Of a stretch of 64,000 nt of DNA, positions 38,060-48,480 are shown piece after piece. Within the stretch, counting starts at the first letter, position 1, and each line of letters starts with the position of its first letter. The position numbers and the translations under genes are program-made. This DNA comes from Limanda limanda. Lineage: Eukaryota; Chordata; Actinopteri; Pleuronectiformes; Pleuronectidae. The notes under the pieces were generated by a model. That model searched no databases and had not been told where the DNA came from. It saw nothing but the letters and a program-made list of their open reading frames with translations. The stretch lies in assembly GCF_963576545.1 (NCBI RefSeq), contig NC_083655.1:16568204-16632203 (forward strand), read 5' to 3'.

Positions 38060-38500
38060 TTTTCATTAAGTGGATGAGACACCAAGGTGTCCTTCACCTT
38101 GCGAGCAGTGGAAATGTCCCCCTTCATGTTCCCAACAGGAGGTCCTCCCTCCCCGGCCCTCCCTCTCCGCTCCGTCTCCCCGACACCACTCATCCCAGAG
38201 CTTGTTTCAACGTCTCCCATGATGAGAATGATAAGAGCAGAGTGGCAGGCGAGCGCCGTTTGAAAAATGAATTAAATTACCCTGTCTGCCGAGGCCATGT
38301 TTCCTCACGCCGTGTTGTCTTTGCCACAGTGATGTTTACATTCATTAGCACTTGTCTGAAACGTGTCACAATCGCTCCCCCCCCCCTGCGCTCCGACTCG
38401 CAGACCACTCTTGATATCCCCTCGACTCTGTACTGCAAACAGATGCTATCAAGCAAAGCAAATGTTTTGTCTGCCTTCCATTAGCAAAGCCCAGGGCTCA
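38060..38500. promoter_or_regulatory. Candidate conserved non-coding block
   Basis: Unique GC-richer sequence with CpG, TTGAAAAATGAATTAAATTA near 38260 and TTTACATTCATTAGCAC near 38336. A perfect 7-bp stem, CAAGGTG-5 nt-CACCTTG, sits near 38083. A C10 run is at 38377-38386. The 136-residue frame here is not recognisable as protein. Inferred from texture. Confidence 0.25.
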
Positions 38501-38586
38501 GTCAAGACTTTACTTGTCAGAGTGCACAGGAGGAATTGAGGCTTCGAGAGGGTAAAGCACTGACGTGTGCATTAGTCTGCCCCTCC

Positions 38587-39284
38587 TTAAAGGGTCATTT
38601 CACCAAACTTTCGAAGTAATATATTGTTCTACCTTTCATCGGTGATGAATGCATAAAGCTTTAGTCATAATATTTCACCAAAATACAAGGGAGACTGTTA
38701 TCTGTAGTATATGGGCAGTGTTTCACCCAAATATACAAGATATAATAACGACAAATACAGAGATATGCTGTGGTCTAAGATTTCTGTCTTTGCCAACGTA
38801 AATATGGAGGTGAATAGGTCTTTATTTGTGCTGCTAATGGGTCGAAGAATTCTTTATTAAATTAAAAAACTTTCTCTTTGACTTTGGATAATTAAACAGA
38901 CGTTGCTTTGAACCATTTTCACTGGAGGTACTTTCTACTAAAGACATGTTTCCTATAAATCCCTGTGTGTACCACTGTGCTGCCACCTGATACCTCAAAC
39001 TATCAGCACAATACTATCAGTCTATGACTATACTGTCAAATTACAGTGAAAAAAACCTACAGAGATTTAATAAAAATACAGGTCCAAAAATATACATTCA
39101 GGAATTTGATGTATGTAGTTTCTATGTATGTGTTTTTGCATGGAATTCAATGTAATTTACCATTCAAGACCAGCAAGCAATTGAATAATCCTTTATCTAT
39201 AATGTCCAACTGTATTAATTTAGGGATTACAACTTGATAACTGTTGAGCAATTTGTGTGTAAATTGGGTGAAGTGACCCTTTCA
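38587..39284. mobile_element. Non-autonomous DNA transposon (TTAA-type), near complete
   Basis: The left end reads TTAA-AGGGTCATTTCACCAAAC. The right end, read on the other strand, is AGGGTCACTTCACCCAATTT. Eighteen of the first 22 terminal positions match as inverted repeats, enclosing 690 bp. The left flank is TTAA and the right flank TTCA, consistent with a TTAA target duplication after one substitution. That would fit a piggyBac- or Kolobok-like element, with class inferred. The body has only a 63-residue frame, so it needs a transposase from elsewhere. TTTCACC(A/C)A recurs inside the left arm at 38673 and 38721, possible subterminal binding sites. Confidence 0.75.
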
Positions 39285-39640
39285 GCAGTATGTTATGAAA
39301 AAGGTACAAACATGTTTCAAGAAAAGTCCAACCTCATGGTTTAATATGGATTGAATGAAACTTAAAAGTGAGAGTTTTAGACACGAATTATAGATGCAAA
39401 GAATGTGTTTTGAATATATTCGAAGGAAAAGTTTGTACACATGTAGATATAAGAACACTGAGGGAAATTGCTTGTGTAAAAGAATTTGCAGTTGTACTTA
39501 AAAATGAACACAAAATAAGATATAGTGATATGAAATTTTATGTAAAATTCAAAAACACCATGAACATAAAATACATTTTACCAGGAAGAATTAATTGAAT
39601 TGGATCTTTTCAGGCAACCAGGTAACAAAAGTAAAAGTAT
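39285..39640. other. Unassigned AT-rich non-coding sequence
   Basis: Very AT-rich. A 76-residue frame at 39368-39598, rich in K, I, N and V, has no domain I recognise. Confidence 0.5.
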
Positions 39641-39705
39641 TGTTGCCCCCTCCGCCCCCCAGCCTCCACAGGCTAACCCCCCCCCCCCCCCCCCCCCCTC
39701 TGCCA
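39641..39705. repeat. C22 homopolymer with flanking C-runs
   Basis: C-runs of 5 and 6 bases at 39646-39660 precede a perfect C22 at 39677-39698. The minus strand is G-rich and can form quadruplex or triplex structures. The poly-G frame on the minus strand (39591-39779) is an artefact. Confidence 0.95.
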
Positions 39706-39779
39706 GAGCCCAATCCCATTCCAGGCATACCACCGCTGTCTCCTGCATTTGATGGGATAGATTGAGTCATTAAGCCCAT

Positions 39780-40260
39780 CTGACACGAGCAGTGGCCCTA
39801 CATGATAAAAGTCAAGGTTTGGCCCGATGTGGAGAGACGTATGGGCCTCCTTGATGAAGGGGCCGCCTGATGGCTCAAGCAGGCTGGTGGAGGCGGGGGG
39901 GCCTGTGCGGAGGGAGGGAGGTGGCGTTGGAGGCTGTCAGCAGGCATGGACCGGGGGTCACTCCACGCCAGGCCTTATTAGGTCCCAGTCAGCGAAATGC
40001 GTCCTGTCAGGCCGCGCATTGAAACAGAGGAGGGCTCCCGGAGCGCCTTCTGCTGCTCAGCACCAACTTTCTGGCTCGATGGTCACGATCAAACCTGTCT
40101 GGCCCGGCCCACACCGATGCCTTGTGTCACTCCATTAAACAGAATGTATTACATGGTTTCACGCCACATTAAGGAGGTGACAGGGAAAGTCAACTTGACC
40201 TTGAATGCTCCAGCGGCTGTAATTCCCTCTCAGATGTGTTAATCAACAAACTAATCAGAT
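39780..40260. promoter_or_regulatory. Candidate conserved non-coding block
   Basis: Unique GC-rich sequence with CpG, passing into GTCACTCCATTAAACAG, CGCCACATTAAGGAGG, GCGGCTGTAATTCCC and GTGTTAATCAACAAACTAAT near 40125-40258. Repeats are not evident. Inferred from texture. Confidence 0.3.
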
Positions 40261-40689
40261 GTCTCAACAGTCGGAATTCAGAGAGATGAAATGACACAAA
40301 GTTAACGAGGGTTTGGAGCCGACGAGCACCGGGTCACACTTAATGATGGTACAAAATGTTCCTGGTTAAGGCTGCATGTTCAAATGTTTTCATAACTTAT
40401 GTCACAGTAAAATGCAGGGAGGCTTAATAGTATGCAATTATGTCCAAGGCCACATCGAACAAGCCTGCCGGAGCCAATGAAAATGTTCCCATCTGCGTGT
40501 TTCACCGTTTGTGTTTTGGTTTGTGAAGCCAAAGTAAAAGAGGATGAGGTCCTCTAAATATTCATCAGCACAAGAAAGCTGCATCTAGACCAAAATAAAC
40601 TGAGGATCAGAGAGGAATGCCACATTTCCTCTGTCTCGTGACGGTGCCAATGCATCAAGGGGTTGTCTTCCCTGTAGGAGCGCTGAGTG
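40261..40689. other. Unassigned non-coding sequence
   Basis: No gene recognised. Bases 40430-40620 are balanced unique sequence that may extend the neighbouring candidate elements. Confidence 0.5.
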
Positions 40690-41015
40690 TATAAATTAAA
40701 AAAGTTTAAAAAAAAGAACAGCACAATTTAAAATATGTAACGGTGGTCAACTTAAAAATATTACATACTTTGGGAGGCAATGGGGGCGGTGCAGTAGAAA
40801 TCAAGCCCGAGACCGAGTGGACAACTAATGAAACATCAATTGAAAGGAAAATAATTAAGCGCCTGGTGGATCTCAAAGAGCAATATTTGGATTGGGCCTT
40901 GTGTATTTGCTCTGCAGAGCTGAGATTCAGCTGCAGAGGAGCGTACGTGCCACAGATAGTGCTCTCGCTGGCCCTCACCTCCTCCGGACAAACACTGCTC
41001 GGCTCTGTGTCATAA
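40690..41015 (+). promoter_or_regulatory. Candidate conserved element with a 90-residue open frame
   Basis: The unique balanced sequence includes CATCAATTGAAAGG, AATAATTAAGCGCC and TTTGCTCTGCAGAGCTGA. An open frame runs from 40743 to 41015. Its middle reads protein-like (WTTNETS, ERKIIKRLVDLKEQYLDWAL, with C residues after it), but I recognise no family, and an overlapping 90-residue frame exists on the other strand (40706-40978). Dual open frames favour composition over coding. It is either a CNE or, less likely, an exon. Confidence 0.25.
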
Positions 41016-41695
41016 CAGTCAGGAGTTTAAATTAGGACGTCCACATGATACGTCTGAGTATTTGGCATGCAAGAAATATACACAGATACCTTATTATGTT
41101 TAATATGCTGAGGAATAATGGAGGTTAAGTTGTTCTGATATTACCGCACATACAGTGGAGTGGGTGGCATGGATCTGAGTTTGGTCCAGGCAGAATTATC
41201 TCAACAATGATTCAGGATCCAGAGGATTCATAATAATGACTTTGGTCATCTCTTGAATCTTCCTTTATCCCAGGTGCGTTTTCAAGAGACTTTAGGAGTC
41301 CAAGGCCAAAGGGTCCTGGGCTCTACATAAAGACACCCTCTCAAAAAGAAACACAATCTAGCAAACCACATCATTCAACTCTTCAAAAGAATGATTTAGT
41401 ATCATAATTATAACTATCCCTGGCTCTTCATACACTCACATTGAGATGTTGTAGTCTTCAACCAAACCTCTGCAGTTGTGAAGCTTTCTAGCAGAAAGTC
41501 AGTGGCATGGGGCTTCCTAAGGGGGGTCCGACCACAGTGTGGTTTCATTATCTTCCACATAGCCAATCGCAGAATTACAGGGTCCACACAAAGTTATCAT
41601 GGGTGTGGACTAAAATAATAAATCCATGGAGCCCCTCTCAGCTCAGGGCCGAAGACAATTGCCTGCTTTACTCACCTGATGCAGCATTATCCTTG
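41016..41695. other. Unassigned non-coding sequence
   Basis: Nothing recognised. Confidence 0.55.
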
Positions 41696-41699
41696 AACT

Positions 41700-41810
41700 T
41701 GCATTGTGGGAAACAATGAGTGCACTATAAAGGGTATATAAAAACCTTCACTAAACATTTGGACGCCATTACAAAATGCCAAACTCACTATATACTGCAC
41801 TATCAGGTGT
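41700..41810. repeat. Fragment of a fish dispersed repeat, TGCACTATA type
   Basis: GCATTGTGGGAAACAATGAG, TGCACTATAAAGGGTATA, GGACGCCATTACAAAATGCC and CACTATATACTGCACTATC recall a common fish repeat with wording like 'gtgcactatatagggaata' and 'ggtgccatt'. Partial and diverged. Confidence 0.45.
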
Positions 41811-44155
41811 GTTAGCAGGACCTTGGTAACCTAGCTAATACTGTGCAGACACTGGCTCCAAATGTGCAAAATGTCACAGTTCGTATCTGGGATATTTTGG
41901 CTTAAATCTGACCTGAGGGAGGAAGTGGAGACATTCGTCCATTCTCGTGCACAGTCTCTGGTCCAAATTAGTTTAATTTACATGAAGAATAAATCTAAAA
42001 CTTGAATCCAGGAGCGACAGGTCTTTTCCACAGAAGACATTTTCAAATGTTACAGTAGGGAAAGGACACGTGTTCCTGATCATTCTAATGAAGGCGTGCA
42101 CGGAACAGTTGAGTTGAGTTCATCCATTAGGTTTTAATATCTAAACCTGTGCTGCTCCTAATGCCACGTATCTAAATGTCTCTTTAAAAGTTGAACAACA
42201 TGAACTGAACAGCTGGAATAACAAAAACTATTACCTGACCTGATTTATTATAAATTATACTATTCAGGAATCTTAAAATGTGTGATTAGCCAAATCCAAA
42301 ATTATGCCTAATGCCTGTTGCAATTACGTCAAGGCCATCCACTGAGTTTCTCTGCGTGATAATGGATGGAGGACTGTTGGATAAAATACTTCATGTTCCT
42401 TAATGATGCTTAAGGGTGAAGTTAAACTCCCTTCCATGTTTCCTCAATTAGTGGATTTAATGTTGTTGGATTACACTGATTTATATAATTTGTGACGTCC
42501 AAATGACTGGAATGTTTCCTTCCTTCAGAAAGGTCCAATATCTCCAATATTCATAATTAGAATGACACCGTTATATGTAGGGAAGTATGACGAGCGTCTA
42601 TTCCCTGCATTTAAGATGTTATTGTTGGTCTCAATAATCTGTGAGTCTCCAGCAGCAGCTCAACAGAAGCCAATTGGTTGAATCACATTCATATCAGAGC
42701 CAGTAAAGCGACCAGTCTGGAAAGACAACCTGACTGCTTTTCCACCCACACCGAGGATCCAATAACAAACTCACTCTGCAAATTCCCCCGATGACAGCCG
42801 GCTCCTGATAAGTTGATGGCCCCACTGCTGCTGTATTTGGGCCAAGCCGACGAAACCAGAGATCGCCTGATCTGTGCTACCCATGCCAGTTCAGGCCACT
42901 GCCCCCTTCTCTCTGGTTCCAACATACAACCAGGAGATCTGGCCACGTGCGGAAGGATTTCAAACCGAATCTGCAGGACACAGCATTGTCATCTATAATA
43001 TATTTGGAAGTAGCCACTGTAAATGTACTGTTATGTACTGTAGTTGTATAATCCTGTGTATCTGACCCTTTAAAGGGTATATTGTGTATGTTTTTCCGGC
43101 CGGTGTCTCATTTTACATACACAGCACATGATGTTGGTATCAGTTGAGACATAGTTGTAGTGCTTGGCATGTTTGTGAACATGCTTGAACTGGTCAGGCT
43201 GGTTAAAACACAATATTAATGTATTGATTATTGGTCTCCTCAATGTGCAGTACTTTGATGTTCCACGTTATCGAGCCTTCGGCTGCACTCAGTTGAATTT
43301 CTATTAGAGCCCAAATTATTCCCACGTGCCACTGCATTTTTCAGGCCCAGAGAAACAATGGTTTACGGTGGCATTTCCATTGGTTATCTTGATATTATCT
43401 TTATTTGTTTTCATTTGATTTTACAGGGCTTTTAATATATTAATGTAAATGAATACACACCTATACACCTACAAAGGAAATCTATAGGTCCAATGATTTC
43501 AAGGGTTACATTTTTTTTCAAAGGCTACACTAAATAATTGTATACAATTCTATTATTATTATAATATTATTATGACTACATTGAACATTTGTAGAATGCA
43601 CAAAAATGGGATTCATCAGCAGTTATTTATATATTATGAACTTTATATGACCGCTTCTGTCCAATAAATTGTTAGATTTTTTTATTTTACACATGAATAT
43701 AATCCATAACAATGAGATACTATTTCATCCGATGCAGAAATTCTTTGCAGATTGTTCCAAGTCTCTGTAAATTAACATATTTTGTGTTAAAGCTGATTTT
43801 GTGGTTGCTGGAACCAAAGGAAATAAACTCTGGTGCACAAAAGACCATCATCACCATTATCAAACTCTCACTGACTGGAGTGAACAGTTTCCCTTCTGAA
43901 TAAAATGACCTCAGCAAATGGGTCAGTCGGCTTTCACAAGAGGAGCACATGATTATTTGCAACCTTGTTATAGTAAATTACTTGATGAAATGGCATTTTG
44001 GACTCCTGCAACCTGGCACCAAATATGCACACAAGGACCAAGTTGACAAACAAACTGCAGCCTGCAGAGCTGTGTGCACGGCTCAGGCCACGAAGCGCCA
44101 AACACAGACCGCCTCTTTTTTTAGTGCCATGATGAAAGACATGTGATTAATACGA
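41811..44155. other. Unassigned non-coding sequence
   Basis: No gene recognised. Bases 42700-42990 are GC-richer, with frames up to 85 residues lacking features. At 43064-43078 ACCCTTTAAAGGGT is a perfect palindrome centred on TTTAAA. (ATT)n-like sequence lies at 43550-43574. Confidence 0.5.
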
Positions 44156-44159
44156 TCTG

Positions 44160-45060
44160 TGGCTCACTTGGACGGGCTCCTGTAACTGTACCTTGAACAC
44201 ATGTTTTTGCTGAGGAGTTGAAAGATGGCACTCTCAGGGCCAGAACTTACTGCCTCCAACCTCGAGGAGACATTACTCTGATTTACTTCCCCTCTCCGCT
44301 CTGCCGCAACTGTTTTGTGCATAAAGGCACCGGTGAGAGGGTTAAAACGGAGAGTTAAGAGGGGAAACGCACGGGAGACACACAGAGAAGCCCGAGCATT
44401 GTTTATTTTCACAGGAACATTCCAGGAGTTGACAGCTATTCCCTCGTCTGAGCTGAATCGCAGTGCAATTTTCCAGACTCCAGACACAGTGTGTGAACTC
44501 CCACTAACACTCGTCTGGCACAATGAAGAATGACTCTCTTATTCACACTTCCACCGTGATGATAGGGGCGGAATACCGACCGGGAAAGGTTACAGAGCGC
44601 GTTAACTCATTCATGGAAAGAGATGGGGAAAAAATACAAAACGCATCATTTTCTTTTCGGGGGCGTTCATTTCAAATTAATTCCAATGTGCTCCGGTGCA
44701 AATCGCTGCTGTTTTGAGCGTAGAGGAAAGACAAGCTAAGACTTTCCCTTGGCTGCCACTCACTTGAGATCTATATTTGAATTCTAGGCTATGCATTCCA
44801 GCGTCCACTCTCCACGTTGCCACTGCACCGGGCTCTCTAGAAATGTCAGGGTAACCGGAGCGTTACATGCTTGAGTCCAGTTACACCTCCATTAACGACT
44901 GCGAACAGGATCCATACGCTGACCCCAGAAAAAGAGCCCAGAATTAGCATACATATTTTGGGAGCGGGTTCTTCGGTTGCAGGAAGGCGTTTCACGAGAT
45001 TCACACCCGAGCTGTCACTGCATGTTCACCTCTGAGATCCAGACTGAAGTTAAAAAAACA
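44160..45060. promoter_or_regulatory. Candidate conserved non-coding block
   Basis: Nine hundred bases of unique, balanced, CpG-retaining sequence, e.g. GGAATACCGACCGGGAAAGG (44568) and GAGCGCGTTAACTC (44595). AT cores lie near 44676 (CAAATTAATTCC) and 44951 (ATTAGCATAC). Frames up to 119 residues lack domain features. Inferred from texture; next after 28.8-30.1 kb in strength. Confidence 0.3.
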
Positions 45061-45204
45061 ACAACAACAAGAAAGCTTTTATTTGAAATATTACATGAAT
45101 ACAACGGCAATTCTGATTTGCTTTGTGCTGGTTTAAGACTGACACTTTTTCTGGTAAATGTAGTAAGTGACCTAATATATATAAAATTAGTAAATTAGAA
45201 TTAG

Positions 45205-45600
45205 TGTGTAAACCCCAGCTGGAAGTAGAACGCTTGTGCTTTGGGTCTAAGGAGGGAAATATACTGGAGCTCAGACTCTCGTGGTGTGATGAGGAATGGA
45301 GAAGGGAGTTGGGTTGTCTAATGAAAGGCTTCTGATTGGACGGTTGAAGGTAGATGACCTGGTATCTAGTGTTGAGGTGCAGTTGGGTCACTCTTCGAAC
45401 GCAGTACTGAACAAACAGCCGAATGACAGGCAGGAGAGACAACTTTTTTAACTTTGACAGCTTACAGGTGATTGGCTCAAGGAGAGCGTGTCAGTCTGTG
45501 ATTGGATGAAAAGAGAGCACGAGCCAGCGGAGCCTGTAGTGGGAACTGTGCATGTGACATAGGAGGCATGCACTAGAAGAGCTTTCACTGAGCTTCATTT
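45205..45600 (+). repeat. Dispersed repeat copy B (pairs with 23562-23935)
   Basis: The exact match AGGCTTCTGATTGGACGGT and the flanking diverged matches are described at copy A. Two further GTGATTGG boxes (near 45469 and 45498) suggest internal sub-repeats. It lacks the GGTGGTAATGCACC module seen in copy A, so one copy gained or the other lost that part. Confidence 0.6.
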
Positions 45601-46220
45601 AGAAATACACAGTGATTATACAGTGTTTCTGAATGTTATCAGCTAGCACATTAGTTAGATTGTAAAATATAAGGTAATTAGGATTTTTTACCCATATCGG
45701 ATCCCTTATCAATATTTGTTCATATGGTCAGAGTCTGGAAACAGGGACACTGAAGTCACCCCCACACATCTGCTTCTACAGCAGACAAGCAAGTTGACAA
45801 GGGAGTCATTTAAGGTGCATCAGGTAGGGGTCATTGAAGATGGGACAGGGAACGTCATTTTGGCCAAACTCCCAAGGACATTGGCATTGAGACTGCATTT
45901 CACACAAAAGTACTGTGATATTTCTCTGTATTTTATCATTTCACAATGTGAAAGTGCACAAGGCCACAGCCACAGCTGGGCTGTACATTACTGCTGTGAA
46001 AAATGACATTTTTGGTCGAAACCGCAGCCTTGCTAAAAGAAATACACGATTAAACCAGAGTTTCCTCCTGGCACTGATTGGTTCCTCTGCCGCTTGCTTG
46101 AATGAAAACAGCCAGATTTTATTACATGATCTTCTGTCATTTACTACTCTCAGGATATACTGACACATTGAGAAAATATGTTTTTATAAAATAAACCCAA
46201 TGAACATTTAGGGCCACAGA
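45601..46220. other. Unassigned non-coding sequence
   Basis: Nothing recognised. A 96-residue frame at 45716-46006 has no features. Confidence 0.5.
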
Positions 46221-46224
46221 CAGC

Positions 46225-46474
46225 GAATGGTTGGCGAAGCCGAGAATAACGCAGACAGAGGGTAACAGCTAGCTCGGCTCTGTCTGAAGGTTAGAAAACC
46301 TCCCAGAACTTCTAAACCTGACGAATGATACCAACTAGCTCAATATTTCCAGTCTTATTTGAAATCTTACATAACTGATGGACTTCTATAGATTTATATA
46401 CTTTGCAGATATATGTAATGGTAACAATTTTGGCTAAAAAGGACATTTCCTAAGATGTTGAACTACTCTTTAAA
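46225..46474 (+). mobile_element. Right half of a TTAAAGG-type non-autonomous DNA transposon, decayed
   Basis: GGTAACAGCTAGCTCGGCTC, TGTCTGAAGGTTAG, AAACCTCCCAGAACTTCTAA, a degenerate middle and a right end GGACATTTCCTAAGATGTTG then AACTACTCTTTAAA match the order and the terminal inverted repeat of a very common percomorph element, whose ends read like TTAAAGGAATAGTTCAACA. The left half is missing. No transposase. Confidence 0.7.
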
Positions 46475-46680
46475 TAACTACTATAGCTATTGTAATGATT
46501 GATGACCACTCAAAGTGCTTTACAGTACAGTTCTGCCATTCACCCATTCACACACACAGCCATTAGGAGAAATGTAGGGTTCAGTGTCTTGCCCAAAGAC
46601 ACTTAGCCACGTGGAACGGGAGGCCCAGGGTTCAAACCACCGACCCTGTTTCACCTCCACCTCCTGAGCCATAGCTGCCA
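46475..46680 (+). repeat. Teleost dispersed repeat, CCATTCACCCATTCACAC type
   Basis: GACCACTCAAAGTGCTTTAC, AGTACAGTTCTGCC, CATTCACCCATTCACACACA, GGGTTCAGTGTCTTGCCCAA, AGACACTTAGCCACGTGGAA, GGGTTCAAACCACCGACC and CCTCCTGAGCCATAGCTGCC are all in the family order. This is well preserved. It lies directly against the transposon end at 46474. The other copy is inverted at 17425-17535. Confidence 0.85.
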
Positions 46681-48065
46681 GTTTAGTGCTTTGAAATAAA
46701 ATGATTCATTCTGAGGCTTAATAGGATGTGAGGTAACCTAAACCTTGTCATTTAAAAATGTCATACTGGTACATATGGCGTTTTCACACAATAGAAATGT
46801 ACTGAGTGTGCATTCATCCCTCAGCTGGCATGATGACTCTCAGGACATTGCTGAGCGGGAATGTTCAGGGAGAAAATGTAATTCTCAGGAAATTTAAATA
46901 TACATTTTTCCAATTTAAAGTTACTTTTGAGGCACTTTAAGGTGAGAGGGGATGTGCGGTTGCCGGCTGAGTCATGATGCAAGCATGATGCAAGAGAGAA
47001 AATTCTACAGGCTCACACATAGGGAAATTTACCGGTCTGTTCAGCCACTGAAGTTGAGGGGGTCAAACAGTTAATCCACACATCCCCTGAGGGTTCAGTG
47101 TTTTTACAGGATGGAGCCATATACCGCTGTGCATCATGTGCAAATGTTCCCCATTGTCCTGAACTGCAATGACTTATAATCATGAGGGACATAAACATTC
47201 TGAACTCTGCTCTCTCATGTCTGCTGGTCACCCACAGTATGTCTAAATATATGTTATATACTGAATATACGTGTACATCCATTATGGCTACCATCTGGAA
47301 ACTCAGGCATATTTGAGATTTATGATCCCTATCAACAGACCCTTTCGCTCTTCAGCTTCAAACGTTGTGCGGCGACGGTCGCGGACTCACAAACGGAAAG
47401 GGAACATTATCAGCGGACTATTAAACAGTGTTTTGCCAGCAGGAGGTGGCGAGAAAAAAACAAAGGGTTGTCTTTAGGCGAGCGGGTAGGACATGTTTTC
47501 TTTTACAAAGTGCGTTATACCCCCTGGTGATTTGAAAAAAGGGGGACCAAAAGAGAGAGACAGCAACTTGTTGAAAAGCATGAAAAACGTTTCCTCAGCC
47601 CCAGGTGCAGGGTGTCCCCCGCTGATGCCTTTTCACAGAAACTTTGTTCATTTGTCTGGTTGATGGGGTCGCTGGACAGCTTACTGGACTGGTGCCTGCT
47701 GGTCACTGGGCCAGTTCCTGACTGGAACGTCGGGAGCTGCACCCACCATCCATTTTCTCTGTCCCTCTGTGGCCACATGTAGTTAAACAAATCAGGCTGA
47801 GATTTAGCCTTTGGACGACGTTAACCCTGTGGTTCGTCTTGTGCGCGCGACAACAACAACCAAAAAGACACTTAGCTCTAATGTGCTTACCAAATGGTCG
47901 CTAACCACTAAATTGACGCCACCACTGGACGCTGCCTACGTCTGGCCAAAGCCCCCGGGCCTCCGTGGGCACGCCGTCTCACTGCTGGCACAGACACGCC
48001 ACTCTGTGTTGGACTCCTTAGTTTCAAAGCGCCTCACAGGGTGCGAGCCGTCTCCTCTCATTGTT
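46681..48065. other. Unassigned non-coding sequence
   Basis: No gene recognised. A CpG-rich patch lies at 47360-47400 (TGCGGCGACGGTCGCGG) and another at 47815-47850 (GTGCGCGCGAC). Frames up to 93 residues lack features. Confidence 0.5.
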
Positions 48066-48069
48066 TGGT

Positions 48070-48480
48070 AATGTTGTGGCCGGGTATGTGGGTTTGGAAC
48101 GGGGTGTTACCAGCCCGTCCCCATCATCCCAGCCCAGCAGAGCGGCTGCTGCCATCTTCATTTACAGTGCCTCCTCCCCGCATGTGAATGTTGCATAGTT
48201 ACCGGGCCTCTATTGACGGCTCTGTTCAGCGCAGATCAGCAGGGGTCAATTAATGAGCGGCCCCTGACCATCAGATCCCAATTATGGCTTTCAGAACGCT
48301 GCACCGTGTGCCCCCTCAAATACCCAGCTCCATTTGCCTGATAATTGTGTAATTAGAGTGTGTATCAATAACTGAAGCACCAACCGGGACATGTATTATT
48401 CTCCTGTTTGCCTCATTTGCTAAATTGCAGCAAAAGACTTGCTAATGATGGATTAATGCATTCACCTTTCTGCATAGTTT
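48070..48480. promoter_or_regulatory. Candidate conserved non-coding element, dense in TAAT/ATTA cores
   Basis: GGTCAATTAATGAGCGG (48245), CCCAATTATGG (48277), GATAATTGTGTAATTAGAG (48340) and GCTAATGATGGATTAATGC (48441) sit in balanced, repeat-free sequence. At least six homeodomain-type cores in about 230 bp, with GC-rich spacers, is typical of developmental enhancers. No coding frame. Inferred, not aligned. Confidence 0.4.

Noticed and set aside
46614..46650. GGTTCAAACC as a tRNA T-loop
   Set aside because: It belongs to the dispersed repeat at 46475-46680. No cloverleaf or A box at the right distance.
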